A DNA stretch of 64,000 nt from NCBI GenBank assembly GCA_010672825.2, contig JAAHFU020000001.1:434001-498000 (forward strand), written 5' to 3'. The notes under the pieces were generated by a model. It was not told the DNA's origin and searched no databases. It was given only the letters and a program-made list of their open reading frames with translations. Position numbers and translations under genes: made by a program. Below, one piece after another: positions 1 to 10,197 of this stretch; the stretch's first letter is position 1; every line of letters begins with the position of its first letter. The DNA is from Leptolyngbya sp. SIO1E4 (lineage in GTDB: Bacteria > Cyanobacteriota > Cyanobacteriia > Phormidesmidales > Phormidesmidaceae).

Positions 1-554
1 TGAACATTCTGGGCGGGTTAGATGTGCCCTCTGCTGGCGAGGTTTACTTTCGCAATCGGGCATTGACCCAGGCAAATGAAGGCATACTGACTCAGTTTCG
101 CCGCCAGTCGGTGGGGTTTGTTTTTCAGTTCTATAACCTGATTCCGAGCCTGACCGCGCGGGAAAATGTGGCCCTAGTGACTGATATTGCCCGTCATTCA
201 ATGACACCGGAGGCAGCCCTAGGGCTAGTGGGTCTGGAAGAACGGCTAGACCATTTTCCTGCACAGCTTTCAGGGGGAGAGCAGCAGCGGGTGGCGATCG
301 CCCGGGCGATCGCCAAGCGTCCAGAAGTGCTCCTCTGCGATGAACCCACTGGTGCCCTCGATTTTGAGACCGGCAAACGCGTACTAGAAACCCTGCAGCG
401 AGTGAACCAAGAGTTTGGAACGACCACCGCTGTGATTACCCACAACGCTGGCATTGCCGCCATGGCCGATCGGGTTGTGCATATGCGCAGCGGCAACATT
501 ACCGACGTCAACCGCAATTTGCAGAAGATTTCTCCGTCTGAGTTGGAATGGTAA
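1..554 (+). CDS. ABC transporter ATP-binding protein (partial, 5' end outside window)
   Basis: ATP-binding subunit of a LolD/MacB/DevA-type ABC exporter; it would hydrolyse ATP in the cytoplasm to drive the FtsX-like permease encoded next. The frame is open from base 3, so the Walker A region lies upstream of the window. Visible motifs are the Q-loop ([17 protein letters not shown]), the ABC signature [14 protein letters not shown], Walker [13 protein letters not shown] and the H-loop segment VITHN. Its stop (552-554) overlaps the ATG of the permease at 548, so the two are translationally coupled; an HlyD-type adaptor follows. The substrate cannot be told from sequence. The family is certain and the exporter subtype is inferred from the neighbours. 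Confidence 0.95.
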   Translation, partial: NILGGLDVPSAGEVYFRNRALTQANEGILTQFRRQSVGFVFQFYNLIPSLTARENVALVTDIARHSMTPEAALGLVGLEERLDHFPAQLSGGEQQRVAIARAIAKRPEVLLCDEPTGALDFETGKRVLETLQRVNQEFGTTTAVITHNAGIAAMADRVVHMRSGNITDVNRNLQKISPSELEW

Positions 555-2911
555 TGAAAGCCTTAGACCAAAAGCTATTTCGCGATCTGCTGCACATGCG
601 AGGGCAGGTGATCGCGATCGTGCTGATTGTGGCTTGCGGCATCGCTAGCCTGGTGACGATGATGAGTACCTACTCGTCTCTAAAGCTGACGCAGGCAACT
701 TACTACGATCAGTACCGCTTTGCCGATGTGTTTGTGCGGTTGAAGCGAGCACCAGACAGTTTAACGCCTCGGATAGCGGCAATTCCGGGTGTTAGTACCG
801 TGCAAACACGGGTGGTTGAAGATGTCACCGTGTCGGTGGAAGGGTTGACGGAACCCGCGACTGGGCGGCTGATTTCCATTCCAGAGCAACCCGCCCCGAT
901 GCTCAACGATCTGTTCATTCGCACCGGGCGATATCCTTCGCGGGGGGATGAGGTGTTGGCGAGCGAGGCGTTTGTCAACGCGAATCATCTCGACCTCAAC
1001 GACACCGTTGGGGCAATCATCAATGGGCGCTGGCAAACCCTACGGATTGTGGGAACCGCCCTGTCACCAGAGTATATCTACGCGATTCGCGGTACCGAGA
1101 TGGTGCCTGATAACGAGCACTTTGGCCTGCTTTGGATGCAGCAGGAGGCCCTCAGCACCGCCTTTGACATGAAGGGGGCTTTTAATGATGTCAGCCTGGC
1201 GCTGATGCCGGGAGCCAGTGAGGCAGAAGTCATCTTTCAGCTCGATCAGCGCTTAGAAACCTATGGTGGGCTCGGGGCTTTCGGGCGAGAAGATCAGATT
1301 TCCCACACGTTTATTTCCGATGAGATTAGCGTGCTCTCTGCCCAAGCTATACTGATGCCGAGCATTTTTCTGGGCATTGCCGCCTTTTTGCTGAATCTGT
1401 TGCTCAGTCGTTTGGTCAGTACCCAACGAGACCAGATCGCAGTGATGAAGGCCTTCGGCTACGACAACACCACCGTGGGCATTCACTACCTGAAGCTGGT
1501 CATGGTGGTGGTGCTATTGGGGGCCATCTTGGGCAGTGGGGTAGGCGCATGGCTCGGGGCTGGCATGACCCGCCTCTATGCCCATTTCTATCACTTTCCT
1601 CTGCTGCGCTATGAAGTGCGGCCTGCGGTGCTGGTGACGGCCTTACTCGTTAGTGGTGGAGCAGCCACCGTCGGGGCTTTCTTAGCAATGCGGCGGGCGG
1701 TGGCATTGCCCCCAGCAGAGGCCATGCGGCCTGAACCCCCGGCCACCTATCGCCCTACCCTGATAGAAAAGTTGGGCTTGCAGCGGTGGTTTTCAGCCCC
1801 TAGCCGGATCATTCTGCGTAATTTGGAGCGCCGCCCAATCCAGGGGCTGCTGTCGATCGCAGGCATTGCCGTGGCGATCGCCGTTCTGGTGTTGGGCCGC
1901 TACTTCACCGATGCAATGGAGGCCCTAGTCGATATCCAGTTTCGGACGATTCAGCGAGAAGATGTCACTCTAGTCTTTAACAACCCGCTCTCTGCCCAAG
2001 CCCAGTTCGATCTTTATCACCTGCCAGGGGTGATGCGGGCCGAGCCGTTTCGCTCTGTCCCTGCCCGGCTGCGACTAGGGCACCACAGCAGACTCAGCGG
2101 CATCACCGGGGTCGAACCCACCAGCGAACTGCGCCGCCTGTTAGATCGAGATCAAAATCCAGTCATTCTGCCCCCCGAAGGAGTAGTTTTATCCATGAAG
2201 CTGGCAGATATTCTGCAGGCTCGACTGGGGGATGAACTCATCGTAGAAGTGCTGGAAGGATCTCGGCCCACCCGCACTGTCCCCGTTACCGGCATTTTCG
2301 ACGAGCTTGTGGGGATCTCAGCCTATATGGACATCCATGCCCTCAATCGGCTGATGCGAGAAGGGTTTACCCTTTCTGGCGCTTACCTACAGGTGGATAC
2401 TCAGCAGCAGGCTCAGCTTTATACCGAGCTGAAACGAACCCCTGCAGTCGCCAGTGTGGCCCTGCGTCAAAGCACCATCGATCAGTTCAACGCCACCGTT
2501 GCCGAGAGCATGGCCGGATTCACCATGGTTCTGGCCGTTTTTGCCTCCATCATTGCCTTTGGGGTGGTGTATAACGCGGCCCGCATTGCCCTCTCCGAGC
2601 GAGGAAGAGAGCTTGCCACCCTGCGGATCATCGGCTTTACCCGAGCTGAAATCGCCTTCATCTTGCTGGGAGAACAGGCCGTGCTGCTGGCAATGGCAAT
2701 CCCTGTCGGGTTTGCGTTGGGGTTTGGCATGGCCGCCATGATTGCCAACCTCTACGACTGGGAGCTGTTTCGCTTCCCTTTGGTGGTCACCCCTGCCAGC
2801 TATGCCTTCGCCTTTGTCGTGATTATGGCAGCGGCCCTGGTATCCGGTGGCTTTATTCGCTACCAGCTCAACCGCCTTGATTTGATCGCCGTCCTGAAAA
2901 CCCGCGAATAA
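548..2911 (+). CDS. ABC transporter permease, FtsX/MacB type
   Basis: 787-aa inner-membrane permease. It has an N-terminal transmembrane segment (about residues 18-40), a large extracytoplasmic region, a cluster of membrane helices near residues 270-390, a second helix near 430 followed by another extracytoplasmic region, and a final helix cluster from about 650 to 770. This duplicated FtsX-domain layout is usual for long permeases of this class. The start overlaps the ATPase stop; an alternative ATG lies two codons downstream. It ends 10 bases before the adaptor gene. With the ATPase and the HlyD protein it forms a three-gene efflux operon of the DevBCA/MacAB style, presumably moving a lipid, glycolipid or peptide out of the cell; the cargo is unknown. 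Confidence 0.93.
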   Translation: MVMKALDQKLFRDLLHMRGQVIAIVLIVACGIASLVTMMSTYSSLKLTQATYYDQYRFADVFVRLKRAPDSLTPRIAAIPGVSTVQTRVVEDVTVSVEGLTEPATGRLISIPEQPAPMLNDLFIRTGRYPSRGDEVLASEAFVNANHLDLNDTVGAIINGRWQTLRIVGTALSPEYIYAIRGTEMVPDNEHFGLLWMQQEALSTAFDMKGAFNDVSLALMPGASEAEVIFQLDQRLETYGGLGAFGREDQISHTFISDEISVLSAQAILMPSIFLGIAAFLLNLLLSRLVSTQRDQIAVMKAFGYDNTTVGIHYLKLVMVVVLLGAILGSGVGAWLGAGMTRLYAHFYHFPLLRYEVRPAVLVTALLVSGGAATVGAFLAMRRAVALPPAEAMRPEPPATYRPTLIEKLGLQRWFSAPSRIILRNLERRPIQGLLSIAGIAVAIAVLVLGRYFTDAMEALVDIQFRTIQREDVTLVFNNPLSAQAQFDLYHLPGVMRAEPFRSVPARLRLGHHSRLSGITGVEPTSELRRLLDRDQNPVILPPEGVVLSMKLADILQARLGDELIVEVLEGSRPTRTVPVTGIFDELVGISAYMDIHALNRLMREGFTLSGAYLQVDTQQQAQLYTELKRTPAVASVALRQSTIDQFNATVAESMAGFTMVLAVFASIIAFGVVYNAARIALSERGRELATLRIIGFTRAEIAFILLGEQAVLLAMAIPVGFALGFGMAAMIANLYDWELFRFPLVVTPASYAFAFVVIMAAALVSGGFIRYQLNRLDLIAVLKTRE

Positions 2912-2921
2912 GGAGACTTCG

Positions 2922-4346
2922 ATGGGACAGCTACAAGAACAGACTAAGGGCAAATTTTTTCGACTACGGCTGCGGCCTGAGGGCAAAACCGCTCCAGCTG
3001 ACGTGGTTAAACAGCCTCGTCGATCGCTGCCGCGCTGGCTCCCCTATGGCCTTGCAGGTTTGGGTATCGCTATCTTGGTCGCCTTAGCATTTCGCCCGGC
3101 ACCCATTCCGGTGGATGTGGGCGAAGTAACCGAAGGCCCCCTGCAGGTCACGGTGGACGCAGAGGGCAAAACTCGGGTGCAAGACCGCTATGTCGTGGCA
3201 GCACCAGTGTCGGGTCGTCTTCAGCGTATCGGCCTGGAAGCCGGAGACCCCGTAGAAGCCGGAGCGGTCGTGGCCCAAATTGACCCGCTGCCCCTCGACA
3301 CTCAGGTGCGGGCTGCCCAGGCGCGCCTGCGAGAACTGCAAGCCGAGCTAGCAGGGGTAGACACCCAGCGCCCCAAATCAGAAGAGCTGACCCAGGCCGA
3401 AGCCCGCCTGCGATCTACCGAAGCGACCCAACAGGCCGCCGCCGCTGACGTCGCCCAAACTCAGGCGGCTCTGGAGCAGGCCCGCCGAGATCGCACCCGG
3501 GCCGAAGACCTGGAAGCCGACGGGGCCATCTCTCGTCAGGAACGGGAAGCCGCTGAGCTAGAAGAAACGCGGCTAGCCCAGGCCCTGGAAGCCGCCCAAC
3601 AAGAACTGGAGGGGGCGATCGCAGATGTCGCCGCTGCCCAAGAAGCCTTACCGCTGCTGCGGGCAGAGCAGCGCGACCCTGACTACCTGGTTTCAGCCTA
3701 TCAGGCTCAGATCGCAGGCGTTGAGGCCGAACTGGCTAACCTGGCTGACGAAGCCCAACGCACCACCATCGTGGCCCCCGTCAGCGGCAGCGTTCTTCGT
3801 CTCCCCGAAGCCAGTGCCCGCTTTGTCCAGGCAGGGGACCCGCTAATTGAGCTGGGCAACCCTGCCGAGTTAGAGCTGGTAATCGACGTTCTCTCCGCTG
3901 ATGCCGTCCCCATTGAACCGGGCGACACTATTCTGGTTGAACAGTGGGGCGGCCCTGATGCCCTCACCGCCACCGTCAGCTATATCGAGCCTGCGGCTTT
4001 CACCGAAGTGTCTGCTCTGGGGGTTGAAGAACAGCGTGTTAACGTCGTGGGTGCCTTTAAAGATGACATTGCGGACTCCCTAGGAGATGGCTTTCGCATT
4101 GATGCCCGCATTGTTATTTGGGCTGACGACAATACCCTGCAGGTACCCATTAGTGCTCTCTATCGCTGTGATACAGACTGGTGCGTCTTTGTGGTTGAAG
4201 ACGGGCGAGCTTCCCCGCGCCAGGTCACGATTAGTCGGCGCAGCACCGCTGCCGCTGCCATCGAGTCGGGCCTGCAGCCCGGAGAGCAGGTCATCCTGCA
4301 TCCCAGCGAACAGATTGAAGCCGGTCGTCAGGTGGAATCTCGCTAG
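2922..4346 (+). CDS. HlyD-family periplasmic adaptor (membrane fusion protein)
   Basis: 474-aa adaptor linking the inner-membrane ABC permease to an outer-membrane channel. A cytoplasmic N-terminus is followed by one transmembrane helix (about residues 38-58). A lipoyl/barrel-sandwich half follows (VVAAPVSGRLQRIGLEAGD), then a long Ala/Glu/Arg-rich alpha-helical hairpin (about 110-260), the second lipoyl half (IVAPVSGSVLRL) and beta-barrel/membrane-proximal domains. AAGGAG sits just before the ATG. It is the last gene of the operon and no outer-membrane factor is encoded here, so a shared TolC-like channel is likely. The family is secure and the transported substrate is not known. Confidence 0.93.
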   Translation: MGQLQEQTKGKFFRLRLRPEGKTAPADVVKQPRRSLPRWLPYGLAGLGIAILVALAFRPAPIPVDVGEVTEGPLQVTVDAEGKTRVQDRYVVAAPVSGRLQRIGLEAGDPVEAGAVVAQIDPLPLDTQVRAAQARLRELQAELAGVDTQRPKSEELTQAEARLRSTEATQQAAAADVAQTQAALEQARRDRTRAEDLEADGAISRQEREAAELEETRLAQALEAAQQELEGAIADVAAAQEALPLLRAEQRDPDYLVSAYQAQIAGVEAELANLADEAQRTTIVAPVSGSVLRLPEASARFVQAGDPLIELGNPAELELVIDVLSADAVPIEPGDTILVEQWGGPDALTATVSYIEPAAFTEVSALGVEEQRVNVVGAFKDDIADSLGDGFRIDARIVIWADDNTLQVPISALYRCDTDWCVFVVEDGRASPRQVTISRRSTAAAAIESGLQPGEQVILHPSEQIEAGRQVESR

Positions 4347-4490
4347 GGCTAAAGATAGGGAATCAATGCCACATCTCTGCCTCAACTCCTTAAGATCAAA
4401 GGTGCCAGTCCTTCTTGCCTGGCAACATCCAGAAATAATGCCCATAATTTCTGTTCCCCAACGTCCCTCACGCTAGATCTCAGCTCAACT

Positions 4491-4665
4491 TACAGCGTTT
4501 CTGAATCCAGTGAGGTACATAGATCTACCTATAGCGGTATGCAGGCTAATCAAGCACACCCTAGACCCTCTCTTGACCCAGATGTACTGGACTCAACTGA
4601 ACAAGGCTATAGAACCCTTGATCTCAGGAAATAAGCTGTACCTCACCTAGAAAGGAAATGCTGTA
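4491..4665 (+). repeat. Palindromic element 2, interrupted copy
   Basis: 95-bp imperfectly palindromic element with ends TACAGCGTTTC and GAAATGCTGTA, split by a 78-bp copy of element 1 plus a TA duplication (175 bp in total). An uninterrupted copy in the opposite orientation lies at 58013-58107 and matches both flanks with only a few substitutions. The right end contains AAAGGA (4651-4656), and its last base is the A of the start codon of the next gene. Confidence 0.9.
4532..4609 (+). mobile_element. Dispersed element 1, copy A (78 bp, nested)
   Basis: Starts TAGCGGTATGCA and ends GAACAAGGCTA, flanked on both sides by TA. Compared with the empty site in the other copy of element 2, exactly 80 bp are extra: 78 bp of element plus a 2-bp TA target duplication. 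It has no coding capacity, so it is a non-autonomous (MITE-like) element. This copy lacks the two heptads (14 bp) present in the 92-bp copies elsewhere in the window. Confidence 0.85.
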
Positions 4666-5852
4666 TGCAACTGCTCTCCATCGAGACCACCCCTAGCCCT
4701 AACTGCATCAAGCTCAATCTAGACGAGACCATTAGCCCCAAGGCTCTAACCCTTCAGAAAGGCAGCGATTCGCCCGATGCCCCTGAGGTGGCTCAGCAGC
4801 TACTCGCAATTGAGGCAGTGCAGTCCGTTTTTATCATTAAAGATTTCATTACCCTGACCCGCCAGGGCAACTCAGACTGGCAGCCAATTCTGGCAAAAGC
4901 TGCCGCGGTCATTGGCGTGGCAGATCAGGCAAATTCGCAGCTCCTGAGCCAGGTAGCTCCGCCAGGTCAGCCCACCGAGACTGCTCCGAGTGCGCCTCCA
5001 TCGACCTCAAATTTGGGACAGCTAGATGTGGCAGTACAGATGTTTCGGGGCATTCCTGTGCAGATACGGGCGATCGCAGCGGATGGGCAGCAGGCCCGAG
5101 TCGCTTTACCCGAACGCTTTGCCCAGGCCCTGCAGCGCACCCTCAGCGCCACCGGAGCAGACTATGTGGCTGAGCGCCGTTGGGAACCCTATCAAGCCCC
5201 GGCAGGTGAGCCCGAACAGGTGGCTCAGCTGGTGGCCGATGAAATCGAGAGCTGGCTCGACGCGCCAGAACTGGCCCGCATTGAAGCGGCGGCCATTGCC
5301 AACGCCGCTGCCACTCAGCCCACTGACGATGCAGCCCAACAACAGGCACTCGTGGCCGAGTTGAGCCACCCCGACTGGAAACATCGGCTCAAGGCGATTC
5401 AACAGCTGGAGGTTACCCCCGCCACCTTCTCAGCGGTGGTGGCCGTGCTCGACGATGAGAAAAGTCCGATTCGACGCTGGGCGGCAGCGCTGCTGGGGGC
5501 CAGTACCCTGGAGGCAGCAGTCGAGCCCCTGTGTCGTCTCGTCCAGCAGGATCCTTCCCCCATCGTGCGACGGACAGCGGGGGATGCCCTGAGTGATCTG
5601 GGCGATACCCAGGCCATGGCCACGATGACAGCCGCCCTTACCGATGCTTCCAAGCTGGTGCGTTGGCGAGCTGCCCGGTTCTTGACAGAAATCGGCGACC
5701 AGACAGCGGTTGAACCACTCCGTCAGGCGGTAGCGCAAGAACCTGAGTTTGATGTCAAAGTCGAAATGATGGCAGCGCTAGAGCGGATCGAAGCCGGGGG
5801 AGACACCCAAATGCCCATGTGGATGCGGCTGACCCAGGGAGTAGAATCCTAG
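4665..5852 (+). CDS. Nfu_N-domain / HEAT-repeat protein (CvfC-like)
   Basis: 395 aa. Residues 1-85 look like the N-terminal domain found in NifU/Nfu scaffold proteins. Residues about 120-210 resemble the small domain of the 'conserved virulence factor C' family. The rest is HEAT/PBS-lyase-type helical repeats (for example SPIRRWAAALLGA, SPIVRRTAGDALSDLGD, KLVRWRAARFLTEIGD). HEAT repeats usually bind proteins, and the Cys ligands of true Nfu proteins are absent, so an Fe-S carrier role is unlikely. The ATG and the AAAGGA ribosome-binding site both lie at the edge of the upstream repeat. Architecture is assigned with fair confidence; the biochemical function is unknown. Confidence 0.75.
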   Translation: MQLLSIETTPSPNCIKLNLDETISPKALTLQKGSDSPDAPEVAQQLLAIEAVQSVFIIKDFITLTRQGNSDWQPILAKAAAVIGVADQANSQLLSQVAPPGQPTETAPSAPPSTSNLGQLDVAVQMFRGIPVQIRAIAADGQQARVALPERFAQALQRTLSATGADYVAERRWEPYQAPAGEPEQVAQLVADEIESWLDAPELARIEAAAIANAAATQPTDDAAQQQALVAELSHPDWKHRLKAIQQLEVTPATFSAVVAVLDDEKSPIRRWAAALLGASTLEAAVEPLCRLVQQDPSPIVRRTAGDALSDLGDTQAMATMTAALTDASKLVRWRAARFLTEIGDQTAVEPLRQAVAQEPEFDVKVEMMAALERIEAGGDTQMPMWMRLTQGVES

Positions 5853-5860
5853 ATTCCTCA

Positions 5861-6048
5861 GATACAGCGCACCCCAAACCCCAAACCCCAGACCCCAGAC
5901 CCCAAACCCCAAACCCCAGACCCCAGACCCCAAACCCCAAACCCCAAACCCCAGACCCCAGACCCCAAACCCCAAACCCCAAACCCTAGACCCCAAACCC
6001 CAGACCCTATCCTGACCCAGATGTCCTGCACTCAACTAAACAAGGCTA
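5861..6048 (+). repeat. Dispersed element 1, copy B with expanded heptad array
   Basis: The right end (ACCCAGATGTCCTGCACTCA to AAGGCTA, ending at 6048) matches element 1. The left end is eroded (ATACAGCG then CACCCC). The internal CCCAAAC/CCTAGAC heptads have been expanded into the long array annotated separately. Confidence 0.75.
5872..6009 (-). repeat. Telomere-like heptad array (TTTGGGG/TCTGGGG on minus strand)
   Basis: About 19-20 tandem 7-mers, CCCCAAA and CCCCAGA intermixed on the plus strand. The minus strand therefore has runs of four G every seven bases, a strong G-quadruplex pattern. Heptanucleotide tandem repeats (STRR) are known in cyanobacteria. The array lies between the HEAT-protein stop and the ATPase gene; the remaining gap to 6212 holds no recognisable gene. 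Confidence 0.95.
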
Positions 6049-6212
6049 AAGGTCTCCATTCAGCAACGCCATTTTCCTGGAAAATCGAGGGCTCGATTCT
6101 CGCCGATCGCCAACAGCAGGCAGTCTACCGATGCGCTTTCTTCACTACAGACCCGTCATACTTGAGATAGAGCCAGTGTGCTGAAAAGATTGCCTGGTTC
6201 TCTGAAACGATT

Positions 6213-9029
6213 ATGAGCAACTGGCCCCGTTTGGATGCGATCGCGGTTTTACGGCAGCTGAATACTCAGGCTGAAACCGGCCTGTCTGCCTCAGAAGCAG
6301 AGCGCCGCCTTGAAACGCAGGGGCCTAACGAACTCATTGAGAAACGGGCCAATGGGCCATGGCAGCTTCTCTGGCAGCAGCTCACAGCCACCATGGTCTT
6401 GATTTTAATCGTGGCTGCGGCGCTCTCAGCAGCCCTGGGGGAGTATCGGGATGCGATCGCCATCCTGGCCATCGTTGTGTTTAACGCGATCTTGGGCTTC
6501 CGGCAAGAATATCAGGCTGAGCGCGCGATCGCAGCCCTCAAAAAGCTGGCCACCCCCACCGTGAGATGCCGTCGCGATGGCACCGTGATAGAAATCTCCG
6601 CGCGCCAGCTGGTACCCGGCGATATCGTGCGGCTGGAGGCCGGTAACCTGGTGCCAGCTGACTGTCGCATTCTGGAAACCTCCAACCTCCGCATCCAGGA
6701 AGCTTCACTCACTGGCGAATCAGAGCCCATCGATAAAACCGCCCAGACCTTGGACCGCCTGCATGACCCTGCAGATTTGCCCCTGGGCGAGCGCCGGAAT
6801 ATGGCCTTCATGGGCACCCTGGTGACCTATGGACGCGGCTTAGCAGTGGTCACTGAAACCGGCATGGTAACTGAGTTAGGGCAAATTGCCGCCGCCATTC
6901 AAACCATGGATCGAGCCCCTACTCGGTTGCAGCAGCGTCTCGATCAGCTCGGTCAGCGACTGGCGATCGCCATTGTGGTTCTGATCACCTTCATTTTTGG
7001 GGTGGGCGTTCTACGGGGAGAACCATTGACGCTGATGTTTCTCACGGCGGTGAGTTTAGGGGTAGCCGCGGTGCCTGAAGGGTTACCCGCTGTAGTCACC
7101 ATTGCGTTGGCCCTGGGCGCAAAACGGATGCTGAAACGGCGGACGCTGATCCGTCAGTTACCGGCGGTCGAAACCTTAGGCTCCGTGACGGTTATCTGTT
7201 CCGATAAAACCGGCACCCTGACGAAAAACTGCATGACCGTCACGGCACTGACGGGGGCAGGCTATCACATCGATTTAACCCCCCGACTGCGCCATGGTAG
7301 ACCGGTGCTGAGCGCCCCCCCCCAGCTGCTGCAAGATCAGCCTGCAGCGGCCCTACTGCTCACAGGGGCAGCCCTGTGCAATGACGCTTTTTTGGAGTCT
7401 CATTCAAATCTGTCTCATTCAAATCGGTCTGCTCCAGGTCTGTCTGATCCACAGCCCCCGCAGGCCATCGGCGACCCTACCGAGGGTGCCCTGGTGGTGG
7501 CTGCCGCTCGCCTGGGGCTGGGCAAAGCCGACTTAGAGCAGGCCCTACCCCGAGTAGCCGAGATTCCCTTCGATTCAGAGCACAAGCGCATGGTCACGGT
7601 TCACAAACTTGCTGCTACTGCAGGTTTGCCGGCCAGCCTGAAAACCGCCCTGGCGGGTGAGTCAGCGACAGGTCAATGGTCCCACCTGGTGTTTATGAAG
7701 GGCGCGCTTGACAGCGTGCTAGCGGTTTCTAGCAAACTCTGGGTAGAGGGGCGCATGGTCCCGCTGACAGAAACCTGGCGCCAACAAATCGCGATCGCAG
7801 ATGACCAGCTAGCCCAAACCGGGATGCGGATCTTAAGCGTGGCGTTTCGCCCCCTGGATAGCTTGCCAACGGGGGAACTCGCCCAGACACTGGCGCAGGA
7901 TTACGTCTTTGTCGGCGGAGTAGGCATGATGGATCCGGCTCGTCCTGAAGTTAAAAGCGCCGTCCTCACCTGTAAGACGGCGGGCATTCGCCCGGTGATG
8001 ATCACAGGCGATCATCCCCTCACAGCCCAACACATTGCCCGTGAAATTGGCATGGATGCGCACGGACGCCTACTCACAGGGCAAGACCTGGATCAGCTCC
8101 CCCCAGGAGCACTGACAGAACTTGTTGACACCGTGTCGGTGTATGCCAGGGTTTCCCCCCAGCACAAGTTAGCCATTGTTCAAGCCCTGCAAGACCAGGG
8201 GCACATAGTCGCCATGACGGGAGACGGGGTCAACGACGCCCCCGCCCTCAAGAAAGCTGACATCGGGGTGGCCATGGGCGTGACCGGCACAGATGTGGCA
8301 AAAGAAGCGGCAGATATGGTGTTGCTGGATGACAACTTCGCCACGATTGTCACCGCCACCAAAGAAGGGCGCGTGATTTATGACAATATCCGTAAGTTCA
8401 TTAAATATGTGCTCACTGGCAACTGCGGAGAATTATGGGCGATCGCATTAGCGCTGTTTTGGGGCATGCCGCTATTGCTAAAGCCCCTGCAAATCCTGTG
8501 GATCAACCTCATCGCCGATGGCCTGCTGGCATTAGCCCTGAGCGTAGAACCCGCTGAACAAGACATCATGCGCTGCCCTCCCCACCGATCCAATGAGAGC
8601 ATCTTTAGTCGCGGAGTTGGCCGAGACATCATTTGGATTGGGCTATTACTCGGCTTAGTCCTACTGATCGTCGCCCATCACTACTGGGCTGCAAATCAGG
8701 CCAATTGGCAAACGATGGTATTTTCTATCCTCGCCTTTTCTCGCATTGGGCTGGTTCAAACCATGCGATCTGAGCGAAATTCCCTGTTTCGCATCGGAGT
8801 GATGTCTAACAAGCTTTTGTTGGGCACTGTGGCTCTAACCTTTGGGCTGCAGCTAGCAATTATCTACGTTCCGGCTTTGCAGGCACTGTTCCAGACCACA
8901 GCCCTATCTGTGCCAGATTTGCTCATCAGCTTACTGTTGAGTACCTTTGTCTTCTGGGCCATGGAGCTAGAGAAGTGGCTGATCAGAAACCGTCAAGGCC
9001 AGGTTCCTGCAGAACAGACCTCACCCTAG
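6213..9029 (+). CDS. Cation-transporting P-type ATPase (P2A, Ca2+-ATPase-like)
   Basis: 938-aa integral membrane pump of the PacL/SERCA-like class, exporting a cation (probably Ca2+) at the expense of ATP. In order it has an N-terminal cation-ATPase domain and a first helix pair. The A-domain follows with TGES (residues about 168-171), then the M4 ion-site motif PEGLP (288-292), the phosphorylation site DKTGT (Asp331), the nucleotide-binding domain with KGA, the hinge [15 protein letters not shown], and C-terminal helices including [12 protein letters not shown]. Length matches the family. The N-domain contains a short tandem duplication (SHSNLSHSN, about residues 396-404). Transport specificity cannot be settled from the motifs. 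No partner gene is adjacent. Confidence 0.93.
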   Translation: MSNWPRLDAIAVLRQLNTQAETGLSASEAERRLETQGPNELIEKRANGPWQLLWQQLTATMVLILIVAAALSAALGEYRDAIAILAIVVFNAILGFRQEYQAERAIAALKKLATPTVRCRRDGTVIEISARQLVPGDIVRLEAGNLVPADCRILETSNLRIQEASLTGESEPIDKTAQTLDRLHDPADLPLGERRNMAFMGTLVTYGRGLAVVTETGMVTELGQIAAAIQTMDRAPTRLQQRLDQLGQRLAIAIVVLITFIFGVGVLRGEPLTLMFLTAVSLGVAAVPEGLPAVVTIALALGAKRMLKRRTLIRQLPAVETLGSVTVICSDKTGTLTKNCMTVTALTGAGYHIDLTPRLRHGRPVLSAPPQLLQDQPAAALLLTGAALCNDAFLESHSNLSHSNRSAPGLSDPQPPQAIGDPTEGALVVAAARLGLGKADLEQALPRVAEIPFDSEHKRMVTVHKLAATAGLPASLKTALAGESATGQWSHLVFMKGALDSVLAVSSKLWVEGRMVPLTETWRQQIAIADDQLAQTGMRILSVAFRPLDSLPTGELAQTLAQDYVFVGGVGMMDPARPEVKSAVLTCKTAGIRPVMITGDHPLTAQHIAREIGMDAHGRLLTGQDLDQLPPGALTELVDTVSVYARVSPQHKLAIVQALQDQGHIVAMTGDGVNDAPALKKADIGVAMGVTGTDVAKEAADMVLLDDNFATIVTATKEGRVIYDNIRKFIKYVLTGNCGELWAIALALFWGMPLLLKPLQILWINLIADGLLALALSVEPAEQDIMRCPPHRSNESIFSRGVGRDIIWIGLLLGLVLLIVAHHYWAANQANWQTMVFSILAFSRIGLVQTMRSERNSLFRIGVMSNKLLLGTVALTFGLQLAIIYVPALQALFQTTALSVPDLLISLLLSTFVFWAMELEKWLIRNRQGQVPAEQTSP

Positions 9030-9042
9030 GGCGAGCCCACAT

Positions 9043-9873
9043 CTAAGGAACCATGGACAATTCCTCACTGATGACAATGCGGAGCAACTGCCAGCGACCA
9101 TCAATATGTTCAAACAAGGCTCTGGGACCCTGGGGATGATACACATAGCGGTTGTACACATACCCCTGAATTTGGTTCGGCAAGATTACGGGAGTCCAGC
9201 CATCAATGGGGTTATCCGTCGTTTCGGGGGCCGTGCGCATGAGTTCTTGCCAGGTGATCTGGTCAAATTCCACCACCTCGTTGGATAACTTACCCACCAC
9301 CGAAGTCCCCAGCTCGGGACGCGCACGGACATTGACCCGCCGCCCCACCACCACCACCTGGCTGCGGTCTGCAGTCTGTGGCTCTGCCGTTTCTGGCGCG
9401 GCAGGTTGGGGTTGTAACGCACTGGCAATGTTAGGACAGCCCCATACCGCTGAGTCGGGCAGGGTGCCTGGATAGTCTTCAAGTTCGCAACTTTGAGGCG
9501 CCAGCATTTTTTCTAAGCTGTGCCAAAACAAACTGTTGGGATCCTCCAGGGCCAGCATTTCGGGGGGAACGGGGCCTTCATCGCCAATGAAAATACCCTC
9601 TGAGGGCAACAGCTCATACATAAAGGCAGTATCCCGTTGCTGAATCGCCTGCCATAGGCGATCGCGAAATTCATCAAAATCACTGCCATCCACCACTCGA
9701 TCAATCAATTGAATGGGGCGATTGGGGGGGCCTGCCAACAGCACCGATGGCGGGGTTGACGGCCCTGGCAAAATCGAGGTATCGAGGGGGGCGGCATCTG
9801 GGATGGGGGCTACGGGGGCGGTGACAAGGGCTGTAATTGTGCTTAAAGCGGTCGTAGCGAGATCCCCTGGCAT
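9043..9873 (-). CDS. SH3-domain protein of unknown function
   Basis: 276 aa from the chosen ATG at 9873, which is preceded by AAGGAAG; a longer frame to 10044 has no such site and an unconvincing N-terminus. A hydrophobic, Ala/Thr/Pro-rich N-terminus may be an export signal or anchor. The middle is unassigned. A bacterial SH3-type segment follows (VVVVGRRVNVRARPELGTSV, about residues 165-240), as used in binding cell-wall peptides. The C-terminus describes a folded domain ending in ISEELSMVP. The gene converges on the ATPase stop with only 13 bases between them. Function is not known. Confidence 0.7.
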   Translation of the reverse strand: MPGDLATTALSTITALVTAPVAPIPDAAPLDTSILPGPSTPPSVLLAGPPNRPIQLIDRVVDGSDFDEFRDRLWQAIQQRDTAFMYELLPSEGIFIGDEGPVPPEMLALEDPNSLFWHSLEKMLAPQSCELEDYPGTLPDSAVWGCPNIASALQPQPAAPETAEPQTADRSQVVVVGRRVNVRARPELGTSVVGKLSNEVVEFDQITWQELMRTAPETTDNPIDGWTPVILPNQIQGYVYNRYVYHPQGPRALFEHIDGRWQLLRIVISEELSMVP

Positions 9874-10197
9874 CGATCTTCTTCCTTCCTTCGAATGGGT
9901 GTACGACACTCTGACCACACCAGTCCCCTTTACCGTAATCTCCGGTTTTGGAAATGGAAACCCTTTGCCGAAACTTGAAACATCTCTATTCACAGACCTC
10001 GATTCACCCACCCTAGATCCACAAAAGATCCCCAAAAGATTCACAAACTGGCCCCTGCCAATGACCTTAAAGGTTGCCCCATTCGTTGCATAGGATTTGT
10101 CAATTTCATCGGGTTCATCAATTTCCTGGGAAACCGATACAGTATCTAATGAGCCCCTTGGAGGCGTGTTCCCTTAGCAGACAGGCACATCAAAATC

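Noticed and set aside
5755-6035. Minus-strand open frames of GVWGLGFG repeats
   Set aside because: They are translations of the heptad array; no start signal and no protein family.
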